A stretch of DNA of 64,000 nucleotides from Gossypium raimondii (GCF_025698545.1 NC_068571.1:43805733-43869732), one strand, 5' to 3'; shown: positions 38,380-50,589, counted from the stretch's first letter. A program made the numbers and translations. Notes: generated from the letters alone by a model not told the origin.

Positions 38380-38700
38380 GCATTGATTTATGGGTATTGT
38401 GTTTGGTGTTGAAGTAGCATGGAGAAAGATTAATATAGAATCTGATTCTTTTACTTCAATTGAGATGATTCACCATGGTGTTAACGATAGGCAGTCTGGT
38501 AGGTGAAATAAGAAGTCGGCTCCATAGAGACTGGTGCTTCATTCTTCTCTATATTCTGTGACAAAACAATAATGTGGCTCATTGGTTAGAGGATGGTTTT
38601 CGAATTTTTTAAGGCTCCTCCTCCTAGTCTTGAATCTTTTGTTAGCCGATTCTGTGGGAGTGGCTTTTCCTAGAGTTATCATTACTTGATTTTTTTGTAA
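38380..38700 (+). pseudogene. LINE-type RNase H fragment
   Basis: Reading across frames gives G-V-E-V-A-W-R-K-I-N-I-E-S-D-S (the catalytic E-S-D-S region), then N-N-V-A-H-W-L near 38570 and D-S-V-G-V-A-F-P-R-V near 38650. These match in order the C-terminal RNase H domain and tail of plant LINE-type proteins. Stops and frameshifts break it. Nothing upstream looks like LINE reverse transcriptase. Confidence 0.6.
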
Positions 38701-39175
38701 GGATGTTGGTTCTCCTTTTTCGACAAAAAAGAGAAAAATAGAATTTTAAAATTATTATCCTATGTGAATTCAGAACAAATGTGGATAGATACTCCGAACA
38801 TTTATTATTCGAGCTTGCATTGTTTATTTGGATATCCAAATCTACCTTATAATTTTTATTTTATACACGAATAAAAAGAATTTTAGGAGATTTGAATATC
38901 GAAAAATGATTGAAACTTTTGAAATCAATTTTTAATTCGGATGTCCCATAAATAATAATATTTAATTCAAATTTAGATTTGAATAATAAACAAATTCAAT
39001 ATTTTAGATAAGTTCATAGATTCAAATTATTTACAAAGACTGCCATTACTAGTCAATATATACAAATCAGGTCAATATACTGGACTAAATAAAAAATGAA
39101 TAGTGCAGGGACTTATTATAGAATTGGACCAATGTAAAATCAAGGGTTGAGGAAAAAAAACAAAATACAGTAATC

Positions 39176-39181
39176 CACGTG
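39176..39181 (+). promoter_or_regulatory. G-box upstream of the TMEM214-like gene
   Basis: CCACGTGTCC, containing the palindrome CACGTG, lies about 220 bp before the start codon. It is a candidate bZIP/bHLH site by motif only. Confidence 0.35.
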
Positions 39182-39398
39182 TCCATTTTTGAAACACTGT
39201 CCAGTCTTTTCTCCCTTGTTTGTAAAATCTTTCCCTTTAAAACCCGCGACTTTCATTCCCCTCTTATAGTCTTATTTCTTCCCCGCCGATCTCTCTCGCC
39301 GGAATAAATAGTCTTCTCCAACGAAACTCCGCCGTTTTAAACCTCTCCTCTGTAAAGTAGAAGGAAAAGTGTTTTTACTTTTTGTTTAGTTTTAAACA

Positions 39399-42282
39399 AT
39401 GATGGACGAAAATTCAGCTATGATCAAGCAAATTCTTAGAGAATTTGAAAACGAAGACGGAAAAAACGACGACTTCAACGAATGGCAAACTGTGTCGTAT
39501 TCAAAACAGAATTGGAAGCCTTCGAAGCCTTTTCCGCCTGGTGGTTTTTTTGATCTTTACAATGGCGGCGTCTCCTCCGACATTTTCAGCTCGATCGAGA
39601 AACATTCTGAGGATCACCGTCGTCGCGCAGCCAAAGCTGCTGCGGCGGCGGAAGTAGAGGCTGCGGTTTCTTCTGCTGTTTCTAATGGAGTGAATGTTGA
39701 TGATAAAGATGATAGTGACACCGATGGTGTGGAGGAGAACGGTGCTGTGGAAATTAAGAAGGTGAAGCCGAAGAAGCCGAAGAAACCGAATGTGACTGTG
39801 GCTGAAGCTGCTTCGAAGATCGAAGCCGGTGATCTTAGTGCTTTTCTTATTGACATCACTGTGAGTAACAGTAACTTCAAATTTACATTTTTGTTGTGTG
39901 TGTGTGTGTGTGTTTTAGTTTTGACTGATCTGAATCTGATTCTTACTTTAACAAAAAAAAATTCAGAGATCTTATGAGACCCAACAAGATATACAATTAA
40001 TGAGATTTGCTGATTACTTTGGAAGAGCATTTCCTTCAGTGAGTGCAGCGCAATTCCCCTGGTTAAAGCTTTTCAAAGAATCTACCGTTTCGAAATTAGT
40101 TGATGTAAGCTTTCTTCTTTAAGTTCTATTTCATTAATATTTTGGAAAAGTTCATAGTTTCGTTCAGTTATTGTCTATTCAGTGGTAGGACATGCATGGA
40201 GAGAACTTTACTAGCTTGATTTTGGATTTGTTATTGTTATTTTGTTTTGAATAGATTCCGCTTTCGAATGTACCGGAAGATGTCTATAAGACATCGGTTG
40301 ATTGGTTGAACCGGAGATCTTTGGATGCCTTAGTATCGTTTGTGTTATGGTCATTGGACAACATACAGGCTGACCTTGCTAGTCATCAAGTAGCTACTAA
40401 GGGATCAAAGAAAGTCCCCCCAGCCAGCACTATCAAAGTCTCTGGTAATTGTTGATCTTATTTCTTCCTATACTCTTGGAAAATACTTCTGTTGCATCTT
40501 TGAGAAGGGTCTCAACTAAAATGGAAGCACGCTAGTGACTGGTCAAATTTTCTATACGAGTGATACTGATTAGCCTAAAATAAGATCGATTGTTCGGATG
40601 TTCCTTTAATGATTCTATTTAGCTGTTCAGAGAAGCAATTCCTGTTTAATTAACTAATCTGGAATTGCAGGTTGCTATATTTGTGGTCCTATCCATGGCA
40701 CTAAGAAGAAAGCCTGATGTTTTGATTAGTTTGGCACCAAAGTTGAGGGAAGATCCAAAATATCAGGGACAGGATAAATTGCCTATCACTGTGTGGATGA
40801 TTGCTCAGGTAGCTATTGACAACCTTAAGACTCTAATTTTTCTTCCTGCACAAATCATTCTTTTGGGTATGAATTTCAACCATTAATTTGATTTGTTTCC
40901 ATATACCACACAAGGAGATTTAGCTGTGGGCCTGTACATGTGGGTACATATTCTGTTGCCTATGCTGAGTGGCAAATCAAGTTGTAATCCTCAATCTAGA
41001 GACTTGATTTTGCAGTTAGTAGAGAGGTGTGGCATTTGCTTTTGATAAATTTCTTGCATTTTTAAATCTTTGGGCTTTGGGATTTGAGGAATATGCCAAT
41101 ACTTCTCTTTTTCCTCCAATTCTTTTGATCTTAATTGTTTTATCTGTTGAGATCAGAATAATTTCCTGTCCGAAAGCTCGTCCTATTTTAGTTAATGGTG
41201 CTGTCAGAAAGGGAGATCGACTGGTGCCACCTTCTGCTCTTGATATTTTGATGAAACTCACATTTCCAGCACCCTCAGCTCGTGTTAAGATACGTTCTTT
41301 TTTGTGATTTCTTTTGATTCCATCCCAGGGTTTCCAAAAGTCCTAAGACCGATTCATTTCCAATCTATTAATAATTTAGGCAACCGAGAGGTTCGAAGCT
41401 ATTTACCCTACTCTGAAGAAGGTTGCCCTTGTTGGTTCTCCTGGAAGTAAAGCAATGAAACAAGTTGCCCAGCAGATACTGAGCTATGCTGTAAAAGCTG
41501 CCGGAGAAGGTAAAACTAAATTCTTAGACTGCATCTTAGACCCACCTGAATTATCTAAGGAAGCAAGTGATGTTTTTATTTGGTGTTTAACTCAAAATCC
41601 TGAGTGTTATAAGCAACATGTGAGCAATTTCTGACCTATTTGAAGATTTTTCATCCAATAACAAATTGGTTTTGGTTTCTACTGATCTTTCTGGTTAATG
41701 TTTCCCCCCCCCGGATCTTTGAATGTATTTTCTTTCTTAACTATTGTTAAAGTTTTGTTGTTATTTTTCCCCAATATCTTTGGAAACAGGATGTGCTTTA
41801 TCTCGATAATCTTGATGCAAGTGTTGCTGTTTTGAGAAAGCTTGCTAATGAATGGAAAGAGCATTCTGCGAAACATTCTACAGTTGATCCTTTGAGGGAA
41901 ATTTTAAAAAGTTTCAGGCAGAAGGTAATGCATTCTCATAAATGTTGTGGTTCTTGAACACTAGCTGCAACTTGTTTCTTCTCTATATTCTTATACATGT
42001 TCTCGTGGTTTTTGACCAATTACAAATGAGACTTAATCAATACTAATTTGTTCCATTTGGTTGTATAAATAGAATGAGAAAGCAGAAATCGATGTAGATG
42101 CATCATTGAAGGAGGCAGACAAGTACTGCAGGTTACTTCTAGGACATTTTTCGAAAGGACATGGATGCTTGAAAGGTGCGTTATTCGCCTCTATTGCACT
42201 AGTCGCAGGTGTCGCTGTCATGTCCCAAAATGTCCAGTTTTTGAGCTTAGATAAGTTGTCTGCAATGTTTAATCTATCTTAG
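39399..42282 (+). CDS. Transmembrane protein 214 (TMEM214) family protein, nine exons, with apparent lesions
   Basis: Exons: 39399-39860, 39967-40104, 40255-40444, 40671-40808, about 40914-41026, 41157-41289, 41380-41619, 41790-41924 and 42073-42282, giving about 585 residues, near the plant family length (about 600). Landmarks: an acidic N-terminus with N-E-W-Q-T-V-S-Y-x-K, a Lys-rich stretch (about residues 125-136), F-P-W-L-K-L-F, V-A-I-F-V-V-L, K-Y-Q-G-Q-D-K-L-P, S-C-N-P-Q-S-R-D-L, V-N-G-A-V-R-K-G and L-T-F-P-A-P-S-A-R-V-K. The last exon has a hydrophobic segment (A-L-F-A-S-I-A-L-V-A-G-V-A-V) that would anchor it in the ER. Animal TMEM214 works at the ER; the plant role is unknown. Three oddities: six Cs at 40416-40421 where five would restore the exon 3/4 frame; no usable acceptor for exon 5; and an AT instead of GT donor at 41290. 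Either a recent pseudogene or consensus errors. Confidence 0.8.
39896..39914 (+). repeat. (GT)n microsatellite in intron 1 of the TMEM214-like gene
   Basis: About nine GT units 35 bp into the intron. Confidence 0.9.
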
Positions 42283-42727
42283 GCTTGTTTACTCTTGACC
42301 AAGGGTTACCAGCCTTAGGTTTAAATATGTTCACAATAGGACCACATCTTTGAGATATTTAGACAGAGGCTCGAGTGTTTTTTCATGGTTGGTTATTGAA
42401 TTCTTTTGGGTTTTTTTCTTCTCTTTTATTTTTTTACTGAAAAATCGGAACTCCGGCACCTGAAATGCGTGTTGATAACTTAGTATGATCCATCTGGGTT
42501 TATGATGTTTCAAGTTGTTATCCTTTCATAATGACTACTTATAGTTGTTTGGTTTTTTTTTTTTTGGTTAAATTACATTGCAAATGAAAACGAATGTGGG
42601 GAATGAATAAGTGTGGAAATTAAGAAGTCATATAGTTTTGTTTATTGATATATTCGTAAGTTATTATTTCATATGCTTCGTTGCAATAAAATATCAGTAT
42701 TATAATAATTATAATGAGAACTCCTAA
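42283..42727. other. Convergent intergenic gap between TMEM214-like gene and P450 copy 1
   Basis: This 445-bp interval holds the 3' ends of two convergent genes and a T-run at 42552-42564. No other feature. Confidence 0.6.
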
Positions 42728-44425
42728 TTAATTATTAAAAAAATCTCTATTCACAATGGGGCGAGCTTTGCACAAAGCCTCCAATGGATGAGCTTTAGGC
42801 ATGGTGCTTCCCATACCTTCAGTCATATCAATTTCCTTACCGTCAACCCTTTCCCACTCGAAGCATTGAATCAATGAGCCAAGGGTTAGCCCCATCACTC
42901 GCTGAGCCAGCCCTGACCCTGGACATGCCCTTCTTCCTAACCCAAATGGCATTATCTTGTGAGATTGAGAATCATCATTCACAAACCTCTCTGGCTTAAA
43001 ACTTGTTGGATCATCCCATGATTGTGGGTCCCTATGAATGGACCACGCATTCACCAACACAATCGCGCCGCCTGGCACATCGTATCCGCCTATGGTGCAA
43101 TCAGTAGATGGTACATGTGGAAGTAGAAGAGGGAGTGCAGGGTGTAATCTTTGAGCCTCTAGTATAATACTTTGAAGATACTTTAACTTCGAAACATCTG
43201 GTTCATCAATCAGATTTTCTTGACCTATTTCAGTGTCTATTTCAGCTTGAGCCTTCTTCAATACTTCTGGGTGGTTCAGTAAATTGGATATTGCCCATTC
43301 TATTGTCACTGATGTTGTATCAGTTCCTGCTAGTATTAGGACCTGCATGATCACCATGTATGTTATTAAAATGTTGATATAAATAAAAAACACGACATTT
43401 CCCGTTTTGAACTTCCTATCCTGACATGATATAGATATTTTGAGAATTCAATTAGAACGTTGAATGGTTTGCTGTTTGGGGTTTTTATTTTTGAAAACAA
43501 TGGAACTTTAAGAGAGAGAAAAAGATTGAACTAACCAGCATGAGCCCTTTGATGATTTCATCAGTATAGTAATTAGGATCAGATTGTTGCAAGTTAAGAA
43601 GGTGATCTACCATGCTGCCATTATCATTATTTTCCTGCTTCATCCGTCGATGCTCGTTGACCAACGTTTGCAACAATCCGTCCAACTTTTTCCCAATCTT
43701 TTTCACCTTCGTTTCGTACCCTCCGAACCAATTCAAAACCGGCAAGAACTCTGCACGATTTGCTGTGCTGCCATTCCTAAACGTCTCCGTTATAACCTCC
43801 CTGAACTCCCTCGCTTCATTTTCATCCTTCACTTCATCCCCGTAATACCTCTTCCCCGCAACCATCCTCATTATGTTGTTAAGTGTCAAGTCATTAATCA
43901 TGGATTTTAGCTCTACCTTCGCAAACCCTTGACGTGAATCTTGTGACAGCCTCACCAACAACAGTCGGACCTCATCTTTTCGAATGGCAACGAAGGCATT
44001 GAGACGACTCGATGAGAAGATTTCGATGGATCCAATGCGACGTAAGTTGCGCCAATGATCACTGTAAGACGAAGTGGAAATTGTGGTGTAGTTGTAGCCG
44101 AAGTGCTTCCCTGTGATCAACTTCGGACGGTTAGCTAAAACCACATCGTTTTTGGTGAAGCATTCCTCGGCAACAGCTGAAGACGAAACCACCACAAAAA
44201 GCTAAGACCCTAGGCGAAGGGAGAAGACTGGGCCGTGTTTCTGAGAGAGACAGTGATAGAAACGGTGAACGGGAGATTCGAGGAGGTGGAGGTGGCCAAT
44301 TAAGGGGAGTGAAGGTGGGGATGGAGGGAGGTTTTGGGGTGTTTTTTGGATTGAAACAGTAAGTTTAAACAAAGTAAGAGAAAGATGAATGAAAGAAATG
44401 CATAGAGAATTGTTATTTGGTCCAT
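42728..44425 (-). CDS. Cytochrome P450, CYP81-type, copy 1 (two exons; N-terminal lesions)
   Basis: Exon 1 is 44425-43536 and exon 2 is 43342-42728, joined by a phase-0 intron with GT/AG ends. Visible P450 parts are an N-terminal membrane anchor (M-D-Q-I-T-I-L-Y..., Leu/Phe-rich), a Pro-rich hinge, the I-helix A-G-T-D-T-T at the start of exon 2, the K-helix E-x-x-R (E-A-Q-R), P-E-R-F and the heme loop [10 protein letters not shown] with its Cys ligand. Best match by motif style is the CYP81 family (ER-bound oxygenases acting on isoflavonoids, lignans or indoles); the substrate cannot be told. Two lesions: an A-run one base short (six at 44342-44347), shifting the frame, and an in-frame TAG at 44202-44204 where copy 3 has Gln. 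A TATA box lies at 44464-44469. A Mutator-like element ends 217 bp upstream of the start. Pseudogene or sequence errors are both possible. Confidence 0.75.
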
Positions 44426-44463
44426 TTTAATTATGGTTTATTCATTAATTAGTGGTGTTTGTC

Positions 44464-44469
44464 TTTATA
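44464..44469 (-). promoter_or_regulatory. TATA box of P450 copy 1
   Basis: TATAAA on the minus strand, about 40 bp before the ATG. Without a mapped transcript start it is a candidate only. Confidence 0.4.
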
Positions 44470-44641
44470 TGAGGAGGTGATCCAAGAAAAATTGTCCACA
44501 ATTTTCTTCTTGCATATCTTTCAATGGTCAGAGTTTTTACCTTTACGCATGATTATTATGACTTGATAGAAGTAGGAGATTTTTCATAATTTTAATACAA
44601 AATGATATTGACATCTTCTTTGAAATTCTTAACCAAAATTC

Positions 44642-47600
44642 GGCTCTTTTACCCAAATAGCCCAAAAAATATTATAGAAAATAACCCAGGTTTAAAAATA
44701 ATTACCAAAATAATCTAAAATGAACAGTACCCACTCTTTTTTTGCACCAATGATTGCCTAATCATTGTGTCAGACTTAAAAAATTATTTTTTTGAGTTCT
44801 GGCCCGTCAATGGCCGAAACCATGTATTTTTTTTAAAATTGTATACTATTGATATATGAAAAAGAAAAAAGAAAGAAAAAAAAAATTTTGGGTGCGGGCC
44901 TGTCAATGGCCGGCACCCAGTGAACAGTAAAATTTTTTTTTCTTTTTTTTCATGTCAGAATCAGATATAAAAATATGAAAAAAATAAACTTTTTTTGGTC
45001 TTGGCCTTTCAATGGTCGCACCAAAGACACGATAATATTTTTTTCTTTTTTCAGATCAATTAGATATAAAATATGAAAAATAAAATAAATTTTTTGGGTC
45101 TTGGCTTTGTCAATGGCGGCACCAATACACATAAATTTTTTTCTTTTTCTTCGTGTTAGAATCAGATATAAAAATACGAAAAAAATAAAAAAATTTCTAT
45201 TTCCTCCTATTTACTATTACAAAATTAAAATCCCCCAAGTCCTATATATTTTTTGTAAATTTAGAATTTAGTTTGTATATTAAATCCGCCAAGTCCTATA
45301 AAATTTTTTTTATTTTTTTCGTATTTTATATCTGATTCTGACACAAAAAAAAAGAAATTTTTTCTTGTGTCTTGGGTGCCCGCCATTGATGAGCCAGCAC
45401 CCAAAATTTTTTTTATTTTTTCGTATTTTATATCTCGATTCGACACGAAAAAAAGAAATTTTTTTATGTAATGGTCACGCCATTAATGAGCCAAGACCCA
45501 AAATTTTTTATTTTTTGTATTTTTATTTCGATTCGACACGAAAAAAGAAAAAAACTTTTTTATTTCACTGGGTCTTTCAACAACGACAGCCCGCACCCAA
45601 AATTTTTTTTATTTTTCTTCGTATTTTTGTATCTGATTTTGACACGAAAAAAAGAAAAAAAATATTGTTCACTGGGTGCCGGCCATTGACAGGCCAGCAC
45701 CTAATTTTTTTTAGTATTTTTACATCTGATTCTAACACGAAAAAAAAGAAAAAAAATTTACTGTTCATTGGGTAGGCCATTGTGAGCCGACATCAAATTT
45801 TTTATTTTTTTCGTATTTTTATATCTGATTCTAACATAAAAAAAAGAAAAAAAAATTACTGTTCATCGTGTAGGCCATTGTGAGCCAAACACCAAAAATT
45901 TTTATATTTTTTCGTATTTTATATCGATTCGACACGAAAAAAAAAGAAAAATTTTTTTCATTCATTGGGTGCCGGCCATTGATGTGAGACCCAAAATTTT
46001 TTATTTTTTCGTATTTTATATCTAATTCTAACCCTAAAAAAGAAAAAAATTTTTTTGTTCATTCCTGGTATGACCATTGATGAGGCCATCACCCAAATTG
46101 TTTTTATTTTTTTGTATTTTTATATCGATTCGACACGAAAAAAAAAAGAAAAATGTTTTTTCTTGTTCCTTTGGTGCCGCCATTGATGTGCCAAAGACCC
46201 AAAATTTTTTTTTCTTTTTTTTTCTTTTTCGTATATCAGTATTATACAATTTTTTAGAAAAAATACATGAGTTTCGGCCATTGACAGGTCAGAACCAAAA
46301 AAATAATTTTTTTAAGTCTGACATAATGATTAAGCAATTATTGGTGCAAAAAAAGAGTAGGTACTGTTTATTTAAGGTTATTTTGGTTATTATTTTTAAA
46401 CCTGGGTTATTTTTGTAAATATAATATTTTTTTGAACTATTTGGGTAAAAAAGCCCAAATCACATCACCTAATCCTAATAAATTCTCTAAACCCGGCTAT
46501 TTTACCCAAATAGCCCAAAAAAATATTATATTTACAAAAATAACCCAGGTTTAAAAACAATCACCAAAATAACCTAAAATGAAAAGTAACCACTCTTTTT
46601 TTACACCAATGATTGCCTAATCATTGTGTTAGACTTAAAAAAATTATTTTTTTGGGTTCTGGCCTGTCAATGGCCGGAACCCATGTATTTTAAAAAAAAA
46701 TTGTATAATATTGGTATACGAAAAAGAAAAAAAATTTTTGGGGGATTGCCTGTTAATGGCCGGCACCCAGTGAACAGTAAAAAAAATTCCTTTTTTTTTC
46801 ATGTCAGAATCAGATATAAAAATACGAAAAAATAAAAAAATTTGGGTCTTGGCACATTAATGGTAAGACACCCGATAAACAATAAATTTTTTTTCGTGTC
46901 AAAATCAGATATAAAAATAAAAAAATAAAAAAAAATTAGGTGCTGGCCTGTCAATGGTCAGCACCCAGTACACAGTAAATTTTTTTTTCTTTTTTTTTCG
47001 TGTTAGAATCAGATATAAAAATACGAAAAAAATAAAAAAAATTCTATTTCCTCCTATTTACTATTACAAAATTAAAATCCCCAAGTCCTATATATTTTTT
47101 GTAAATTTAGAATTTAGTTTGTATATTAAAATCCCCCAAGTCCTATAAATTTTTTTATTTTTTTCGTATTTTTATATCTAATTTTGACACAAAAAAAAAA
47201 GAAAAAAAATTTTACTGTGTACTGGGTGCCGGCCATTAACAGGCCATCAGCCAAAAATATTTTTTTATTTTTTTCGTATTTTTATATCTGGTTCTGACAT
47301 AAAAAAATAAAAATATATATTTTTGGGTGCTGGCCTGTTAATGGCCGACACCTAGTACACAGTAAATTTTTTTTTCTTTTTCGTAAATCATTATTATACA
47401 ATTTTTTAAAAAAAATACATGGGTTTCGGCCATTGGCAGGCTAGAACCCAAAAAAATATTTTTTTTATTTTTTTGTATTTTTATATGAGATTCTGACACG
47501 AAAAAAAAAAAGAGAAATTTTTTTTACTGTTCACTAGGTGCCGGCCATTGACAGGCCCTCACCCCAAAAAATTTTTTTAATTTTTTTTCGTATTTTTATA

Positions 47601-48135
47601 TTTGATTCTGACACGAAAAAAAAAGAAAATTTTTGTTTACTGTTCACTGGGTGCTGGCCATTGACAGGCTAGCACCAAAATTTTTTTTTTATTTTTTCGT
47701 ATTTTTATATCTGATTCTAACACGAAAAAAAAGAAAAAAAATTTTTACTGTTCACTGGGTGCCGGCAGTTGACAAGCCAGCACCCAAAATTTTTTTATTT
47801 TTTTCGTATTTTTATATCTTATTCTCACACGAAAAATTTTTTTTACTGTTCACTGGGTGCCAGCCATTGACAGGCCAGCACCCAAATTTTTTTTTTCTTT
47901 TTTTTTCTTTTTCGTATATTAGTATTATACAATTTTAAAAAAATACATAAGTTCCGGCCATTGACAGGCCAGAACCCAAAAAATAATTTTTTTAAATCTG
48001 ACACAATGATTAGGTAATCATTGGTGTAAAAAAAGAGTGAATAATATTTATTTTAAGTTATTTTGGTGATTGTTTTTAAACCTAATTTATTTTTATAAAT
48101 ATAAAATTTTTTTAGACTATTTAAGTAAAAGAGCC
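44642..48135. mobile_element. Composite foldback Mutator-like element, no coding capacity
   Basis: The outer ends are GGCTCTTTTAC and its reverse complement GTAAAAGAGCC, with the 9-bp duplication CCAAAATTC on both sides (44633-44641, 48136-48144). Inside are two similar halves: A (44642-46456) and B (about 46494-48135), separated by about 38 bp, each with its own inward-facing terminal copy (TATTTGGGTAAAAAAGCCC near 46439; GGCTATTTTACCCAAATAGC near 46494). Each half is a large palindrome. Units of about 100-120 bp, built from GTATTTTTATATCTGATTCTGACAC, A/T runs, TTCACTGGGTGCCGGCC and ATTGACAGGCC, run one way left of a shared centre (about 45200-45300; 47045-47150) and the other way right of it. 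No transposase frame; the ORFs listed inside are low-complexity artefacts. Confidence 0.85.
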
Positions 48136-48144
48136 CCAAAATTC

Positions 48145-49182
48145 GGTTACTTATGATATCACAAGTGGCTATACAGGAGACCTTGACATGATCATCTTTT
48201 TAATAACCTTCTTGTAGCATGTTGCTGTTTTGACCCGTGTCTTAGGCCTACTCCCTTGACTCTTGCTTGGTCGGATGGGATTTTTTGCCCATCATAACCC
48301 AATTTAAATTTTTTTTTATCAACTACAAGAAGCATGACCCATAAAATTGCAAATATGAAAGTTGCTTTTAAGCTTTAACCGCTCATTCCTCTGACGTGGC
48401 ATGATCCAAAGCTTAAAGTCTGCTGCTTTTGTGAAATTTAATATATTAGTCCTTGATTTTTTATCTCATCCTAGTCCACTAAAAAACATTTCACTTTACT
48501 CCATATTTGAATTTTCTTTTCTAATTTCAATTTCATTCATATACTAACAATGTTTTTTATGAGTTAATCAAAATAATGAATGTATGACATGTGGCATATG
48601 GCATAATTTTTTTTAATTATTCAATTACTTTTAGTTTTATTTATTTATTTTATTTTTAATTTAACATAACAAATTTCTTTTATTTTGGGTTATTAAAGCT
48701 CGTTTTTTTAAATATCTTTTTGTTAAGCATAGCTTGAATAACAATTCTTGAACGTCGATTTTATTGATAATATTTTTAGGAATTGAGGACTTTGTGAAGA
48801 TTAAGTGATGCTTTTCTCTAAAATCGTTCATGTCATTAACAGTTAAAGTAATCTTTGCCCCAACGAAAAGTAAAATTTGAGCATATTTAGCAAAACAAAG
48901 GAAACTTTCAATAAAAATAATCATTCATGCCATTAAATTTCTTATAATCGGCTAGATGTTGATCATACATTAGCCATTTCTTTTCCTTCAGAAAAAACTT
49001 ATATCGCTAATGTTTTGAGGTAATTTACATAACATTTGACAAGTTTAAGTACCAAGTCAAACAACAAAAACTTAGATATTAGATTAGGAAAAAACAATGA
49101 GTTTAAATATTAAATTTGATAATAAAAAAGTTTTAAGTAGAAAGGATTATTTATAAAAGTATCACAATTTTATGAGTTTATT
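48145..49182. other. 3' flank of P450 copy 2, part of a segmental duplication
   Basis: No gene. Segments such as CCGTGTCTTAGGCCTACTC (48236) and ATTTCTTTTATTTTGGGT (48673) recur in the same order at 56080 and 56455, so the duplicated unit includes about 1 kb downstream of the P450. Confidence 0.65.
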
Positions 49183-50515
49183 AACAATGGGGCGAGCTTT
49201 GCACAGAGCCTCTAATGGGTGGGCTTCAGGCATGATACTTCACATACCTTCAATTATATCAATTTATTTACAATCAACCCTTTCCCACTCGAAGCATTGA
49301 ATTAGTGAGCCAAGGGTCAGCCTCATCACTCACTGAGCCAGCCTTAACCCTGGGCATGCCCTCTTTCCTAACCCAAATGGTATCATCTTGTGAGACTGAG
49401 AATCATCCTTCTCAAACCTCTCTAGCATAAAACTTGTTGGATCATCCCGTGGTTGCTGTCCTTATAAATGGACCACACATTCACCAACACGGCACATCGT
49501 ATCCGCCTATGGTGCAATCATTAGATGGCACATGTGGAAGTAGAAGAGGAACTGAAGGGTGTATAATCTTTGAGCCTCTAGTATAATATTTTGAAGGTAC
49601 TTCCAACTTTGAAACATCAAGTTCATCGTTCAAATTTTTTTTCCTATTTCAGCTTGAGCCTTCTTCTATACTTTTGGGTGGTTCCGTAAATTGGACATTG
49701 CCCATTCCATGGTCACTAATGTTGTATCAGTTCTCGCTAATATTAGGACCTGCATGATCACCATGTATGTTATTAATATAGTGATAGATAAAAATACGAC
49801 ATTTTCTGTTTTGAACTTATTGATATGATACGGTTATTTTTAGAACTTAATTAAAACATTTTAAAGTAAAATTGGTTGGTCACTGGCTTCTTTTTTATTC
49901 TTGAAAACAATGAAACTTGAAGAGAAAGAAGAAGATTTCAACTAACCAGCATGAGCTCTTTGATGACTTCATCAGTGTAGTAATGAGGATCATTGTTGTG
50001 CGGAAGCGTGTAAAAGAGTAAAACTATTGTACTAAAAAATACACTAAGTTCAATTCCCAGGAAAGAGAGGTGGATCATAAGGATCGCTTAAGTACCAGGT
50101 CTTTCCTAGCCAGAATATCCCTCAATCGTAATTTAATAGCACAATAAATCACTACAATCACACTCACAATTCATGCAGAATAATACAATAAAGAACACAA
50201 GAATTTAACGAGGTTCAGCAAATTTTGCCTACGTCCTCGGGCACTACCAAATATATTTCACTCCAAAATACAAGTGAGAATTTACGAAGATAGAGAGAGA
50301 GAAAATAATGCCTTAAGTAGAGAATGGCAAATTTGGGATGATGAACAAGAGAAATGGTTAGGCCTATTTATAGTTGAGATTTAGGGATTAAAATTGCAAT
50401 TATCTTATGCCAAATCTCAGTCTCACTTTTGGTGCCTTAAATCCCAAATTTTGATACCCATATCTTTCTGATACCCATATCTTTGACTTTCTATAAATAT
50501 GGATGATTTCCAATA

Positions 50516-50529
50516 ATCTCCACCTTGAA
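50516..50529 (-). other. Copia polypurine tract
   Basis: Minus strand TTCAAGGTGGAGAT directly before the LTR start TATTGG. Confidence 0.65.
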
Positions 50530-50589
50530 GATTTGATTCAAATAATCTTATCTTTACACAATTCTCTCTGTATTTGTCAACAACACTTG

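Noticed and set aside
41510..41539. 30-bp intron inside exon 7 of the TMEM214-like gene
   Set aside because: Too short for a plant intron; the segment is in frame and can be read through.
45365..45775. 136-codon ORF and neighbours in the foldback element
   Set aside because: Low-complexity A/T runs repeated with the tandem unit; frames appear on both strands without a domain.
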